DNA from: a virus
DNA: 64,000 bases
Virus record (IMG/VR): IMGVR_UViG_3300047392_000199
Span: 1-64,000 of that record
Reading direction: 5' to 3' (one strand)
Part shown: positions 1-7,997 of the stretch, piece by piece
How positions within the stretch are numbered: the stretch's first letter is position 1
Layout of the letters: each line of letters begins with the position of its first letter
The notes under the pieces: model-generated
What the model saw: the letters and a program-made list of their open reading frames with translations, nothing else
Told to the model about the DNA's origin: nothing
The model's database searches: none
Program-made: the position numbers and the translations under genes

Positions 1-570
1 AGTTCAAGTGCGTTAACAACTAATGCTGGAACAGGATGGTATGCTCAAAATATATCAGGTTCTGGATGGTGTTATAGATATTGGACAGGATCTTCATTCT
101 CTACATTATTAATATCAGGAATTAGCACATCACCCGGTAGTTGGTATGATATTTCAACAACTGCTACTGCAATTTATGGTACAGTTGGAAATATTATGTA
201 CGCTAATGGAACATATAATGCATGTTCATCTACTGTAAATCCAAATGATATTGCAACTACTAAGATATGGTCAACTGTGTCTGATATAGACTCATTAACG
301 TCAGGACAGACTGCATATTCAGTTGGTGCTGCTTCAGGATCTTATGCACCTGTTGATTTTTCATACGCAAATTCAACATATGGTGGAGGATATATTTCAG
401 TTTCACCTTGTTATAGATTATTAGGTTATCAATTCAGTACTGGAAAGGTAACTAGACAAAGTATATCTTGCGTTGAATATAATGCAGGATATGATAATCC
501 TGGAGGTGGTGGATATTGTTCACCGTCCTCAGGCGGTGGTAGTAGCGGTGGAAGCTTTAATCCATTTTAA
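1..570 (+). CDS. C-terminal part of a fibre/adhesin-like virion protein (5' end outside window)
   Basis: The reading frame is open from base 1 with no stop until 570, so the first internal ATG at 196 is not the real start. The visible 189 residues are rich in Ser, Thr, Gly, Tyr and Asn with scattered Cys, and end in a Gly/Ser-rich tail (CSPSSGGGSSGGSFNPF). This composition is typical of phage receptor-binding or fibre-tip proteins, and the next genes are virion-type. I recognise no specific domain. It could also be a large baseplate or head-fibre protein. Confidence 0.6.
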   Translation, partial: SSSALTTNAGTGWYAQNISGSGWCYRYWTGSSFSTLLISGISTSPGSWYDISTTATAIYGTVGNIMYANGTYNACSSTVNPNDIATTKIWSTVSDIDSLTSGQTAYSVGAASGSYAPVDFSYANSTYGGGYISVSPCYRLLGYQFSTGKVTRQSISCVEYNAGYDNPGGGGYCSPSSGGGSSGGSFNPF

Positions 571-600
571 ATAAAAACTAATATAAATTAAGATAAGATA

Positions 601-1410
601 ATGATAAATTTAAATTTTTTAAAAACAATGAACAGGAGTGTTTATACATTCATAGTAATGTTGATTGTTATTTTGCTTTTTCTAAAGCAATGTAATTCTA
701 TTTCAACTTTAAAAAATGAAAAAGAAATTGCAAAAACTGAAGCTAACAGACAATTAAATAATTTGTTAGCAACACAAGATAGTGTTAGAGTTCTTATAAA
801 AGAAAACGGAGGAATTGTAGCTTCTAAAAGAACTTTAGAACTTACTTATGCTGAATTAAAAAAGAATAATGCTGAAACAATTGCTGAATTTAAATCAGCA
901 ATGGGAGATATTAAAAACCTAAAGAATGCTAATTCTCTTCTTAAAACACAGATTGATATTTTAAGCAAAATTCATGGAGATCCAGCAAATGTTGATCAGA
1001 AATCTGATACTACTGCAGTAATCACGTTTAACAAAGATGATGATTTTGGAAAAGGTAATACTAGAAAATTTAATGGAAAGGTAGAAGTATCTTATATTAA
1101 TAAGAAATTTGGAGCTTCTCCCGGCGATTTTACGTTTAGTCAAACTATTAAGCTATATGCATTGACTGAAAAAACAAAAGAAGGATTTGAGCAAATCAAA
1201 ATAGCAACTGACTATCCTGGAATTACTTTTGGAGAGATTGAAAATATAAACTTGATAAATAATAAACTGAATAAGCCTGATAAAAAAGCTGGATGGTCAG
1301 TTGGAATGGGTGTTGGATATGGATTTTCTCTAATCAATGGACAATCAATTCAAACTGGACCTAACGTAAGTATTGGATTATTCTGGAGCCCTAAGTGGTT
1401 AAGATTCTAA
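601..1410 (+). CDS. Membrane-anchored coiled-coil protein, unknown function
   Basis: The 269-aa product has one N-terminal hydrophobic segment (about residues 13-29, VYTFIVMLIVILLFL) followed by K, Q and Cys. A long heptad-like region of Lys/Glu/Asn-rich residues spans about 36-125. The C-terminal third is more beta-like and ends with a Gly/Ser/aromatic stretch containing GMGVGYGFS. A signal anchor followed by a coiled coil, next to virion genes, fits a spanin-like or lysis-accessory protein. Proteins of this style are common in Bacteroidota phages, but I cannot assign a role. It starts 30 nt after the fibre-like gene, with an A-rich leader and no clear ribosome-binding site. Confidence 0.55.
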   Translation: MINLNFLKTMNRSVYTFIVMLIVILLFLKQCNSISTLKNEKEIAKTEANRQLNNLLATQDSVRVLIKENGGIVASKRTLELTYAELKKNNAETIAEFKSAMGDIKNLKNANSLLKTQIDILSKIHGDPANVDQKSDTTAVITFNKDDDFGKGNTRKFNGKVEVSYINKKFGASPGDFTFSQTIKLYALTEKTKEGFEQIKIATDYPGITFGEIENINLINNKLNKPDKKAGWSVGMGVGYGFSLINGQSIQTGPNVSIGLFWSPKWLRF

Positions 1411-1428
1411 AATTATTATAAAAGAAAA

Positions 1429-3495
1429 ATGGCAAAATCATCTAAGTTTATTGGATTAGACCAAGATATTATTCTGGAATTCATATATCATGACCAGACA
1501 AATCCTCAAGATTATGCAATCGAGACGGATAACAATGGTAGTGAGATTAAGATTCTAGATACCGTTGATGGAGATTCAACTGAGACAAGATATTTAATTC
1601 ACGAACTTGGAGCTGATGTTGTAGAATTTAGTGTTGATACCGATGGAATCTATATTACTGTAAATAATTTTGCAGGTAGAGAACTTCAATTGCAAAATGG
1701 TAAAACATATAAATTCGATTTAAGTAACCTAAACGATCCAACTAACTTTACAATCAGTGGAGGAGGAACAGCAAATTATTCTGCTCTATCTGGAATTTTA
1801 ACTTATAATCCTAATACAAATGGATCTTATAGTTACGAATACACTGACACAACTTTAACACCTGATAAAATTTATACAGGTGGAAAGATTATAGTTGGTG
1901 ATAAAGCAAATCCTTTATTTTCAGTTCCTTACCAACAAACTGGTAATACAATCAAAACCGCAAGCGGTGAGATTGGAAGATACTATGCTGTTCAACATGA
2001 CGTTGACGGTAACAGATATGCTCTTTTAAACAACTCACTTGATTATTTAGATACAGCAGGTTGGGATGGTACTAATAGCGCTGGACTAACGGTTGTTACA
2101 ATTCCTTCAAATACAATCTATTATGATACTATTCGTCTTCACTTAAGAACTGGATTTAGTTTTGGCGCTAGAGGATATGATGGATTCTTATTTCAAGTTA
2201 AAACTCCAAGACTTTCTGGAATTGAAAACTACTTAACTTCTATTGTTTATAAAAATTCAAGTAACTTTGAGATTCAGAATCCAAATCCATTTGTTCTTTC
2301 TGGAGTTTCATATTCAAAATTCATTGAGATTAAAGTTCCATCTTTAGTTAATATGTTTGATAATAACTTGAACTTAGATTTTCAAGATGCATTCTACGCT
2401 GACCATACTACTGGAGGTTATGATGTTTTAGATTCAACTGCAGGATATGGAATCAATTTTAAATTAATTGACCAAATCATCGATATTGCTGGAATTGAAT
2501 ATGCTGATGTTTCTCATGGTATTGAGTTAACTTTACCACAAGAAGACGAATTCCAAGATATTGTTGGTGTAATTGAAGAAGCAGCGGATGGAGACTATTT
2601 TAATCTATACGGTCTTAAAGATGGAAGTCAAAATGAATTTGCTGATTATATCCTAACAAGACAAAATAATACTGGAGATGATATTACAATCTTCCATGAT
2701 ATTGAAGTTAGAGAATTACTTGGTTTAAGTTATGAAAAAACTTTTAGCACTACATTTGTACAGACTGAAGGATATGACCAACCGATTATATTTAGACCAG
2801 TTATTAAGAACTCAAATGTCGCATCTGCGTTTTTAATTAACTATGTTTTACGAGTTTATAATGAGACAGATAATACACAGATTGTAAAACAATCGACTCT
2901 TATATATAATAAGCCTGCAAAATATGGTAAAAGAATTGCTAAAATAGATTTAGGTTCTAATGTTGTAAATAAAATTTACAATACTTTAGCAGATACAACT
3001 TCAAATAGAAGTTTAACCAACTTTGTTAATTCTATTAGACCAACTGTTGGAGAAACAAAATATGTTCCAGTTGCAATTGATACAACTAATATCCTGGCAG
3101 GAACTAGTAACATGGCTTTAGGAAACGCAGTTTCAATTGGTGAATATTTTACCGAAGGAAATGCAACCATAACTCTTTCTAAAATTTCAGATAACTTTGT
3201 TAAATTTAGAATTGCTCAAGTTGATGGAACTTCTACAAAAGCAGTAAGTTTAGTTGGAGCTGAAAGTATTGAACTTATATTAAAGAGTGGTACTGTTAAA
3301 TCAAGCGTAACATTTGATCCATCTTTCCCTGGAGTAGATGCTGGAATTGGAGAAATCCTATTTAAAATTCCAAAAGCAACCGCTGCTAGATTTGATGAAT
3401 CAGATGCAAACATGAATAAAGATATGTTCTACATTAATTTAGTTAATGGAAGTACCAGTTCTTTATTATACTACGGAAATGTAAACATCATATAA
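1429..3495 (+). CDS. Large virion structural protein, unknown
   Basis: The 688-aa product has no membrane segment. Its Thr/Asn/Gly-rich, beta-prone composition, with repeated short hydrophobic strands, suggests a tail, baseplate or fibre-associated virion protein. The ATG follows an A-rich leader by a few bases. The stop codon overlaps the next start in a TAATG arrangement, so it is probably translationally coupled to the tube-fold protein downstream, which supports a baseplate or tail location. I do not recognise a T4 equivalent. A sequence-profile search against T4 gp7, gp10, gp11 and gp12 families would be the useful test. Confidence 0.6.
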   Translation: MAKSSKFIGLDQDIILEFIYHDQTNPQDYAIETDNNGSEIKILDTVDGDSTETRYLIHELGADVVEFSVDTDGIYITVNNFAGRELQLQNGKTYKFDLSNLNDPTNFTISGGGTANYSALSGILTYNPNTNGSYSYEYTDTTLTPDKIYTGGKIIVGDKANPLFSVPYQQTGNTIKTASGEIGRYYAVQHDVDGNRYALLNNSLDYLDTAGWDGTNSAGLTVVTIPSNTIYYDTIRLHLRTGFSFGARGYDGFLFQVKTPRLSGIENYLTSIVYKNSSNFEIQNPNPFVLSGVSYSKFIEIKVPSLVNMFDNNLNLDFQDAFYADHTTGGYDVLDSTAGYGINFKLIDQIIDIAGIEYADVSHGIELTLPQEDEFQDIVGVIEEAADGDYFNLYGLKDGSQNEFADYILTRQNNTGDDITIFHDIEVRELLGLSYEKTFSTTFVQTEGYDQPIIFRPVIKNSNVASAFLINYVLRVYNETDNTQIVKQSTLIYNKPAKYGKRIAKIDLGSNVVNKIYNTLADTTSNRSLTNFVNSIRPTVGETKYVPVAIDTTNILAGTSNMALGNAVSIGEYFTEGNATITLSKISDNFVKFRIAQVDGTSTKAVSLVGAESIELILKSGTVKSSVTFDPSFPGVDAGIGEILFKIPKATAARFDESDANMNKDMFYINLVNGSTSSLLYYGNVNII

Positions 3496-4046
3496 TGATA
3501 TTAAATAGTAGAAATAATTTATACAATTTTAAACTTCCAAGGAATTTCATTCCTAAGGAGGTCGCTGATCAGTATAAAAAGTATTTGAATAGAATACCCG
3601 GTTCGATTATTACTGAACCAATAGATTATGTTAACTATTCGATTCAAGGTATTAATTTACCTGGAGCAAGTTTTGATCCAGTAACTCAAGCACCAAATGA
3701 TGGTACTATTGTTTATCATAGAGGAGCAATGCCATTGCAAAACTTAATCGAAAGAGAGTTTACAATAACAATGCAACTCTTAGACGGATTCATCAATTAT
3801 TTTATTATGATGGATACGATGTTATACTATTATGATAAATCGACAAGACCTGAATTCATTGAAGATTTAAAATTGCAAATTATGGACGCTGAAGGTATTC
3901 ATGTAATTTCAGCAGTATTCCATCAGCCAATTATGAATTCAATTTCAGAGCTTGATTTAAATATGAGTCAAAACGTTGCAGAATTTAATACATTTACATG
4001 TAATTTTAAGTATAACAAATTTGCTCTTAAGCTAGAAATTGACTAA
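3495..4046 (+). CDS. Tail-tube-fold protein, baseplate/tube-associated
   Basis: The 183-aa product resembles phage tail-tube-type proteins in length and layout. It has an N-terminal segment with YSIQGINLPG, a central stretch of alternating strands (REFTITMQLLDGFINYF), and a C-terminal strand block ending in FTCNFKYNKFALKLEI. A clear gp19-type tube protein exists elsewhere in the window (60409-60963), so this one is more likely a paralogous baseplate cap or tube-initiator protein in the role of T4 gp48/gp54, although it is much shorter than those. The start overlaps the previous stop (TAATG). The fold assignment is by pattern only. Confidence 0.45.
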   Translation: MILNSRNNLYNFKLPRNFIPKEVADQYKKYLNRIPGSIITEPIDYVNYSIQGINLPGASFDPVTQAPNDGTIVYHRGAMPLQNLIEREFTITMQLLDGFINYFIMMDTMLYYYDKSTRPEFIEDLKLQIMDAEGIHVISAVFHQPIMNSISELDLNMSQNVAEFNTFTCNFKYNKFALKLEID

Positions 4047-4067
4047 TAAAAATCTAATATATACTAT

Positions 4068-4436
4068 ATGAAAACATTTGCTGAATATTTAGCTGAACAA
4101 GACGTAACTGCAAAAGACCTACAGGTTCTATCAGAATCCCTTGTTTCAGAGTGGACTCCAGAATTAGAGGCTAAAGTAGATGCTGCATTAGAAGAATTTA
4201 CCTCTACATATATGAATGAAGATGGTACTTATAATATCGAACGTTTCAATGATGAACTTACTAATGAAGGTCTTCTTGGTTCTATTATTGGTGGTTTAAC
4301 TGGATTTGCTCTTGGTTCTACAATTGGTAAAACAGTAGCTAAAGTATTGGGAGTTCAAAGTGGAGTCCTTTACGATTTATTAACTTCAAGATTAGTTGGT
4401 GCCGCTCTTGGTGCAACTCTTGGTAATAGAATCTAA
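4068..4436 (+). CDS. Small protein with capsid-targeting-like N-terminus and glycine-zipper C-terminus
   Basis: The 122-aa product begins MKTFAEYLAEQ, which closely matches the T4 internal-protein targeting signal (M-K-T-Y-Q-E-F-I-A-E followed by the prohead protease cut). The middle is acidic. The last ~55 residues are a Gly/Ala/Leu zipper (GSIIGGLTGFALGSTIG and GAALGATLG) that could insert in membranes. Together these suggest a protein packaged in the head and possibly ejected into or through the host membrane with the DNA. That role is inference; the two sequence features are directly visible. Confidence 0.55.
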   Translation: MKTFAEYLAEQDVTAKDLQVLSESLVSEWTPELEAKVDAALEEFTSTYMNEDGTYNIERFNDELTNEGLLGSIIGGLTGFALGSTIGKTVAKVLGVQSGVLYDLLTSRLVGAALGATLGNRI

Positions 4437-4437
4437 T

Positions 4438-5073
4438 ATGAATTATATAGGGATAGATTTCTCATTAAACTCTCCGGGTATTGTTGTTCTAAATAATGAA
4501 CTTAACTTTATTTCTTTCTTAAAGCCAGGATCTGGCACAAAAGCTGACCAAGCTTTACAATCTCATATCTCAACTCTTAGTGGCGTAACTCTTGTTCCTC
4601 AACCAGAATATGAGAAGTCTAAAGAGTTTTCTTCTCAAGAACTTTTAAAACTTAATCGTTTTGTCGATATGGCAGAACAAATTATCGGTCTTATTAAAAC
4701 TAAGATTGACGACACTTCATGTGTTTTTGCATTTGAAGGTGTTTCTTATGGGTCGAATGGAGGAACAAATAATCTTATTGATATGGCAGCTGCAGCAGCA
4801 ATCTTCAAATACAAGATAATTACTTCTTTTGATAATATTGAGAACATTCTTACGGTTGCTCCATCAACAATTAAGAAGCATGCTGGAAAAGGAAACATGA
4901 ATAAAAGACTTTTGTGGGACGTTTTTACCGAGAATCGTTTGAGTGATCCGAACCTGGAGTCCTCGGAGCTCCATAAACACGTTAAAACCCTTGAAATTGG
5001 GAAGTCCGTCCCGAAGCCGTTAGATGATTTGGTGGACGCTTACTTCCTTGCAAGCTATATTTCAGCGCTCTAA
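4438..5073 (+). CDS. RuvC-like Holliday junction resolvase
   Basis: The 211-aa product starts MNYIGIDFSLNSPG, the first strand of a RuvC/RNase H-like nuclease with Asp7. Later acidic positions fit the family: Glu100 in FAFEG, and Asp197/Asp200 in the C-terminal DDLVDAY helix. It probably cuts branched DNA before packaging, a task done in T4 by the unrelated endonuclease VII (gp49). I chose the ATG one base after the previous stop instead of an upstream in-frame start that overlaps the preceding gene. The last ~150 bases are markedly richer in G+C than the rest of the gene. Confidence 0.7.
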   Translation: MNYIGIDFSLNSPGIVVLNNELNFISFLKPGSGTKADQALQSHISTLSGVTLVPQPEYEKSKEFSSQELLKLNRFVDMAEQIIGLIKTKIDDTSCVFAFEGVSYGSNGGTNNLIDMAAAAAIFKYKIITSFDNIENILTVAPSTIKKHAGKGNMNKRLLWDVFTENRLSDPNLESSELHKHVKTLEIGKSVPKPLDDLVDAYFLASYISAL

Positions 5074-5174
5074 GAACCTTATCTTCACCTGAAACCCAAA
5101 TCTTATATTACACTTGTCACGGTTTGTTTCAAGATTTTAGAACTATTTTTTAAAAAAGTGAAAATATTTTCAAA

Positions 5175-5182
5175 GATATATA
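5175..5182 (+). promoter_or_regulatory. Late-type promoter box (GATATATA)
   Basis: It matches the box found ahead of the virion genes in this window. It lies about 140 nt upstream of the gp32 start, farther than the usual 19-30 nt, so it may give a second, late transcript of gp32. Confidence 0.35.
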
Positions 5183-5217
5183 GAATGAGTGAGTAAGACA
5201 CCTTTTATTTGAAAAAA

Positions 5218-5246
5218 TGAAACAAATCTAATTTACTTGATATAAA
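5218..5246 (+). promoter_or_regulatory. Replication-class promoter of gp32
   Basis: TGAAAC at 5218-5223, then 8 nt, TTTAC at 5232-5236, and GATATAA at 5239-5245. The same arrangement precedes 18880, 20264, 30124 and 49417. The spacing places transcription start near 5252, at the base of the leader hairpin. Confidence 0.6.
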
Positions 5247-5251
5247 CCTTA

Positions 5252-5288
5252 ACGTTTTAAAATTTAAAGGGCCCTTAAAGTTTAACGT
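5252..5288 (+). promoter_or_regulatory. Leader hairpin upstream of gp32
   Basis: Imperfect inverted repeat: ACGTT...TTTAAAGGG pairs with CCCTTAAAG...AACGT around the palindrome AAGGGCCCTT. It occupies the predicted 5' end of the gp32 mRNA and stops 36 nt before the ATG. T4 gp32 represses its own translation through a structured leader, so a similar autoregulatory role is plausible. Transcript stabilisation is an alternative. Confidence 0.5.
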
Positions 5289-5324
5289 ATTAAACAATTT
5301 AAAGAAAATTAAAGTATTAAAGAC

Positions 5325-6251
5325 ATGGCAGATTTTGACATTTTCAACCTTAGTGTTGACGCAGTAGACACACATGAAGTACAGAGCACAGGTTCTGGTA
5401 ACGACATCTACAAACCAACAGCCGATGAAGGCAAAGACGGAACTTACAAAGCACTTATTCGTTTTGTTCCTAACCCAAAGAATCCCCGCAATTCACTTGT
5501 TAAAAAGTACGTACATTGGCTAACTGATGCTAGTGGTGACGGAAAATTAGTTGACTCACCATCTTCTATTGGTGAAAAGTGTCCAATTGCAGAAGCATTC
5601 TTCAAATTACGTAAATCAGACTCAGCAGTTGATCGCAAGATTGCAGACAAGTTGAAAAGACGTGAACAGTATTACGCTTTGATTAAAATTATCAAAGATC
5701 CTCAACACCCTGAATTCGAAGGTCAGTACAAAATCTTCAAGTTTGGTTACAAAATCAAAGAGAAAATCGATGAAGAATTGAAACCAGCATTTGGAGAACC
5801 AACTCAAATTTTCGATCTATTCAATGGTAAAAACTTCGAACTTATTATTACTCGTCAAGGCGAATATAATAACTATGACAAGTCTAAATTTGCATCTAGT
5901 AAATCAGCAATCACTGTTGATGGAGAAGCTGCTGAAAAGACCCAAGAAGTTATGACCAAAATCAAAACTGAATTAGATGCAGCTCCTTCTTTAGAACCAT
6001 ATGAATACAAAGCATGGGATGATGAAACTCGCGATTTCGTGAACTCATTACTTCGTCAGTATTTGAATCCAGGTTCTTCAATCGATGAGATTGTATCAAA
6101 ACCAAAAGCTAAAGCAGCTCCTAAAGCTGAGCCAAAAGTAGAAGAGTCAAATGATTTTGATTTCGATACAACACCAGCTCCTAAGACAGAAGCAGCAGCG
6201 GTAGATAGTTCTGATGACTTAGATTCGTTTTTGAATGACCTCGACCTCTAA
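5325..6251 (+). CDS. 32: Single-stranded DNA-binding protein, gp32-like
   Basis: The 308-aa product coats ssDNA during replication and recombination. The gp32 layout is visible: an N-terminal basic/polar segment, an OB-fold core with many Lys/Arg and aromatic residues (KYVHWL, KRREQYYALIKI, KIFKFGYKI), and a C-terminal low-complexity region of Lys/Pro/Ala then Asp/Ser ending in DDLDSFLNDLDL. The acidic tail is the usual protein-protein recruitment arm. The T4 zinc cluster (His plus three Cys) is not conserved: only HW and one Cys (GEKCPIAE) remain. The stop overlaps primase gp61 by 17 nt. Confidence 0.85.
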   Translation: MADFDIFNLSVDAVDTHEVQSTGSGNDIYKPTADEGKDGTYKALIRFVPNPKNPRNSLVKKYVHWLTDASGDGKLVDSPSSIGEKCPIAEAFFKLRKSDSAVDRKIADKLKRREQYYALIKIIKDPQHPEFEGQYKIFKFGYKIKEKIDEELKPAFGEPTQIFDLFNGKNFELIITRQGEYNNYDKSKFASSKSAITVDGEAAEKTQEVMTKIKTELDAAPSLEPYEYKAWDDETRDFVNSLLRQYLNPGSSIDEIVSKPKAKAAPKAEPKVEESNDFDFDTTPAPKTEAAAVDSSDDLDSFLNDLDL

Positions 6252-7314
6252 TATATCAGAAGACTTAAAACACACAATCAAACTCTTAGTTAAGAAAGTA
6301 TTAGTTCAAGAACATACGGTCCAAAATAAGACGATGATAAAGGAAATGCCAGGGCGAATAACTCTGGCATGTCCTTATTGTGGTGACTCGTATTCCGATG
6401 ACAAAAAGAAACGTGGTAATATCTATTGGGACACTTTACAATATCATTGTTTTAACTGTTCCCAACATGGTGATGTTTATAGTTTCTTAAAAGATCACGG
6501 AATCCGCTTTGGTAATTCTGAAGATTCAGTTCAAGTAATTGAGTGGATTAAAGAAAACAAATCAGAGTCCCATCATGTCGATGTTTTACAGTATGGTATA
6601 TTTGAAAAGATCGGTCAAGTTGCACCAACAACAGAAGAGTTAAGAGTTGCACTTAAGATGACCTACATTTCAGTAGGAGATGCGCCTTGGTTATATCTAA
6701 GAAAGAGATTCCTTTCAAACAAATTAGAAAACTTCCTCTATTCCCCCAAAGACAAAAGAATTTATGTTTTAAATTTAGGACCCGAAGGAAAAGTAATTGG
6801 AATGCAGTCAAGAACTCTTGTTAAAACTAGCAATTCTAAATACTTGACTTACGATCTTGAAAAGATATTAGAGTGGATGGGAAAACCTATTGAAATAGAC
6901 GAAGCAGAGAAAATGGCAATTAGTAAAATATCAACCCTATTTGGTATTATGAAAACTGACTTTACTCGACCAGTTACAATATTTGAAGGACCATTGGATC
7001 GAATGTTTATGAATAATTCATTAGCACTTTCCTCTGTAGGAAGAGACACAACCGAACTCGACCAGGTTCCAACGGTTCGTTATATGTTTGATAATGATAA
7101 AGCTGGTAAAACAAAAATGATTGAAAAGCTAAAAGCTGGAAAATCAGTCTTTATGTGGTCAAAATTTCTCAAAGATACTAAAATGGATAAATATAAAGAA
7201 CCTATTAAAGATTTAAACGACTTAGTAATGGCCGCTTACATAAACAAAAGTGATTGTTTAACTAAAATAAATGATTACTTTTCAAACTCAATGTTAGATG
7301 CGTACTACTTATAA
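6235..7314 (+). CDS. 61: DNA primase, gp61-like
   Basis: The 359-aa product makes RNA primers for lagging-strand synthesis with helicase gp41. An N-terminal zinc ribbon is clear: CPYC at 46-49 and HCFNC around 71-75. A Toprim-type catalytic region follows, with FEGPLD near 247-253 and DNDKAG near 284-289. Its length matches T4 gp61 (about 340 aa). The ATG lies 17 nt inside the gp32 gene, so the two genes are probably coupled. Confidence 0.85.
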   Translation: MTSTSNISEDLKHTIKLLVKKVLVQEHTVQNKTMIKEMPGRITLACPYCGDSYSDDKKKRGNIYWDTLQYHCFNCSQHGDVYSFLKDHGIRFGNSEDSVQVIEWIKENKSESHHVDVLQYGIFEKIGQVAPTTEELRVALKMTYISVGDAPWLYLRKRFLSNKLENFLYSPKDKRIYVLNLGPEGKVIGMQSRTLVKTSNSKYLTYDLEKILEWMGKPIEIDEAEKMAISKISTLFGIMKTDFTRPVTIFEGPLDRMFMNNSLALSSVGRDTTELDQVPTVRYMFDNDKAGKTKMIEKLKAGKSVFMWSKFLKDTKMDKYKEPIKDLNDLVMAAYINKSDCLTKINDYFSNSMLDAYYL

Positions 7315-7537
7315 AAATAGACAGGTTCTAGCTATGATAGAACAAGAATTTGAAGATTTCGAAAAGGACAGAGAAAACAGCAGCAAAGGATTAAAAACTA
7401 TTGTTGACTTTGGAGTTTCAAAAATTGAATATGATGGTACAACAATTAAAACACAGTTGAAACCCAAGTTCAAAGCAAAGATTAAAAGCAGTGTTTATAT
7501 TAAACCTAACTCAGACAGCAAAAACTCGCTGTTTTAA
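7298..7537 (+). CDS. Small acidic/basic protein ending in a clamp-binding-like tail
   Basis: This 79-aa protein of unknown function lies between primase and UvsY. It has an acidic helix (EQEFEDFEKDRE) then a Lys-rich half, and ends KNSLF. That tail matches the end of the polymerase C-half and several other DNA enzymes here, so it may dock on the gp45 clamp. The chosen start overlaps primase by 17 nt, as seen for other junctions here; an ATG at 7334 is the alternative and would give 67 aa. Confidence 0.5.
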   Translation: MRTTYKNRQVLAMIEQEFEDFEKDRENSSKGLKTIVDFGVSKIEYDGTTIKTQLKPKFKAKIKSSVYIKPNSDSKNSLF

Positions 7538-7547
7538 AATTAAATAA

Positions 7548-7982
7548 ATGGAAGTTGAAACTAAAGTAAATAAATTGCAGCAGTTAGATGAATATCTAGC
7601 TACTCAAAGGACTGAATGGACTAGTAAAATTCGAGGTGTTGCAGACGATTTAAAGCATGGTAACAACCTCCCAGAAGTCTCATCGTACGCATTAAGTTAT
7701 CGACAAATTTTAGTCGATATGATTGCATCTATTAGTTCTAAAATCAGAACACAAAAAGCAAAAATAGATCGAGAATATAAATCAGCGTGGGTAGGATATT
7801 ATCAATATGATTATAAACTATCTGATGGACAACGCGCTAAATTTATTGAGGCTGACTTGTCAGAAGATTATCAAGTACAACAATTATTAGAGATGCAAAG
7901 AGATTTCTTTAATGGTTCTGTAAAAACTCTTGATAACATCGGATTCGCAATTAAGAATCGAATTGACATGAAACAGTTATAA
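7548..7982 (+). CDS. uvsY: UvsY-like recombination mediator
   Basis: The 144-aa product helps load UvsX recombinase onto gp32-covered ssDNA. It matches T4 UvsY (137 aa) in length and in the C-terminal signature: here NIGFAIKNRIDMKQL, in T4 a closely similar GFAIKHIQDMRAF. The rest is helical and charged. Its neighbour is UvsW, the same adjacency as in T4, which strengthens the call. Confidence 0.75.
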   Translation: MEVETKVNKLQQLDEYLATQRTEWTSKIRGVADDLKHGNNLPEVSSYALSYRQILVDMIASISSKIRTQKAKIDREYKSAWVGYYQYDYKLSDGQRAKFIEADLSEDYQVQQLLEMQRDFFNGSVKTLDNIGFAIKNRIDMKQL

Positions 7983-7997
7983 AAATATTAGAATGTT

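Larger units (their letters stand above)
5074..5324 (+). other. Longest intergenic region: gp32 leader and promoters
   Basis: This 251-nt gap has no ORF worth calling. It holds A/T palindromes near 5140-5172 (for example GAAAATATTTTC), a late-type GATATATA box (5175-5182), a replication-type promoter (5218-5246) and a long hairpin (5252-5288) just before gp32. The palindrome-rich part could also be a replication initiation site, but nothing proves that. Confidence 0.5.

Noticed and set aside
4396-4437. Earlier start for the RuvC-like gene
   Set aside because: It lies inside the upstream gene; the ATG at 4438 gives the expected catalytic N-terminus.
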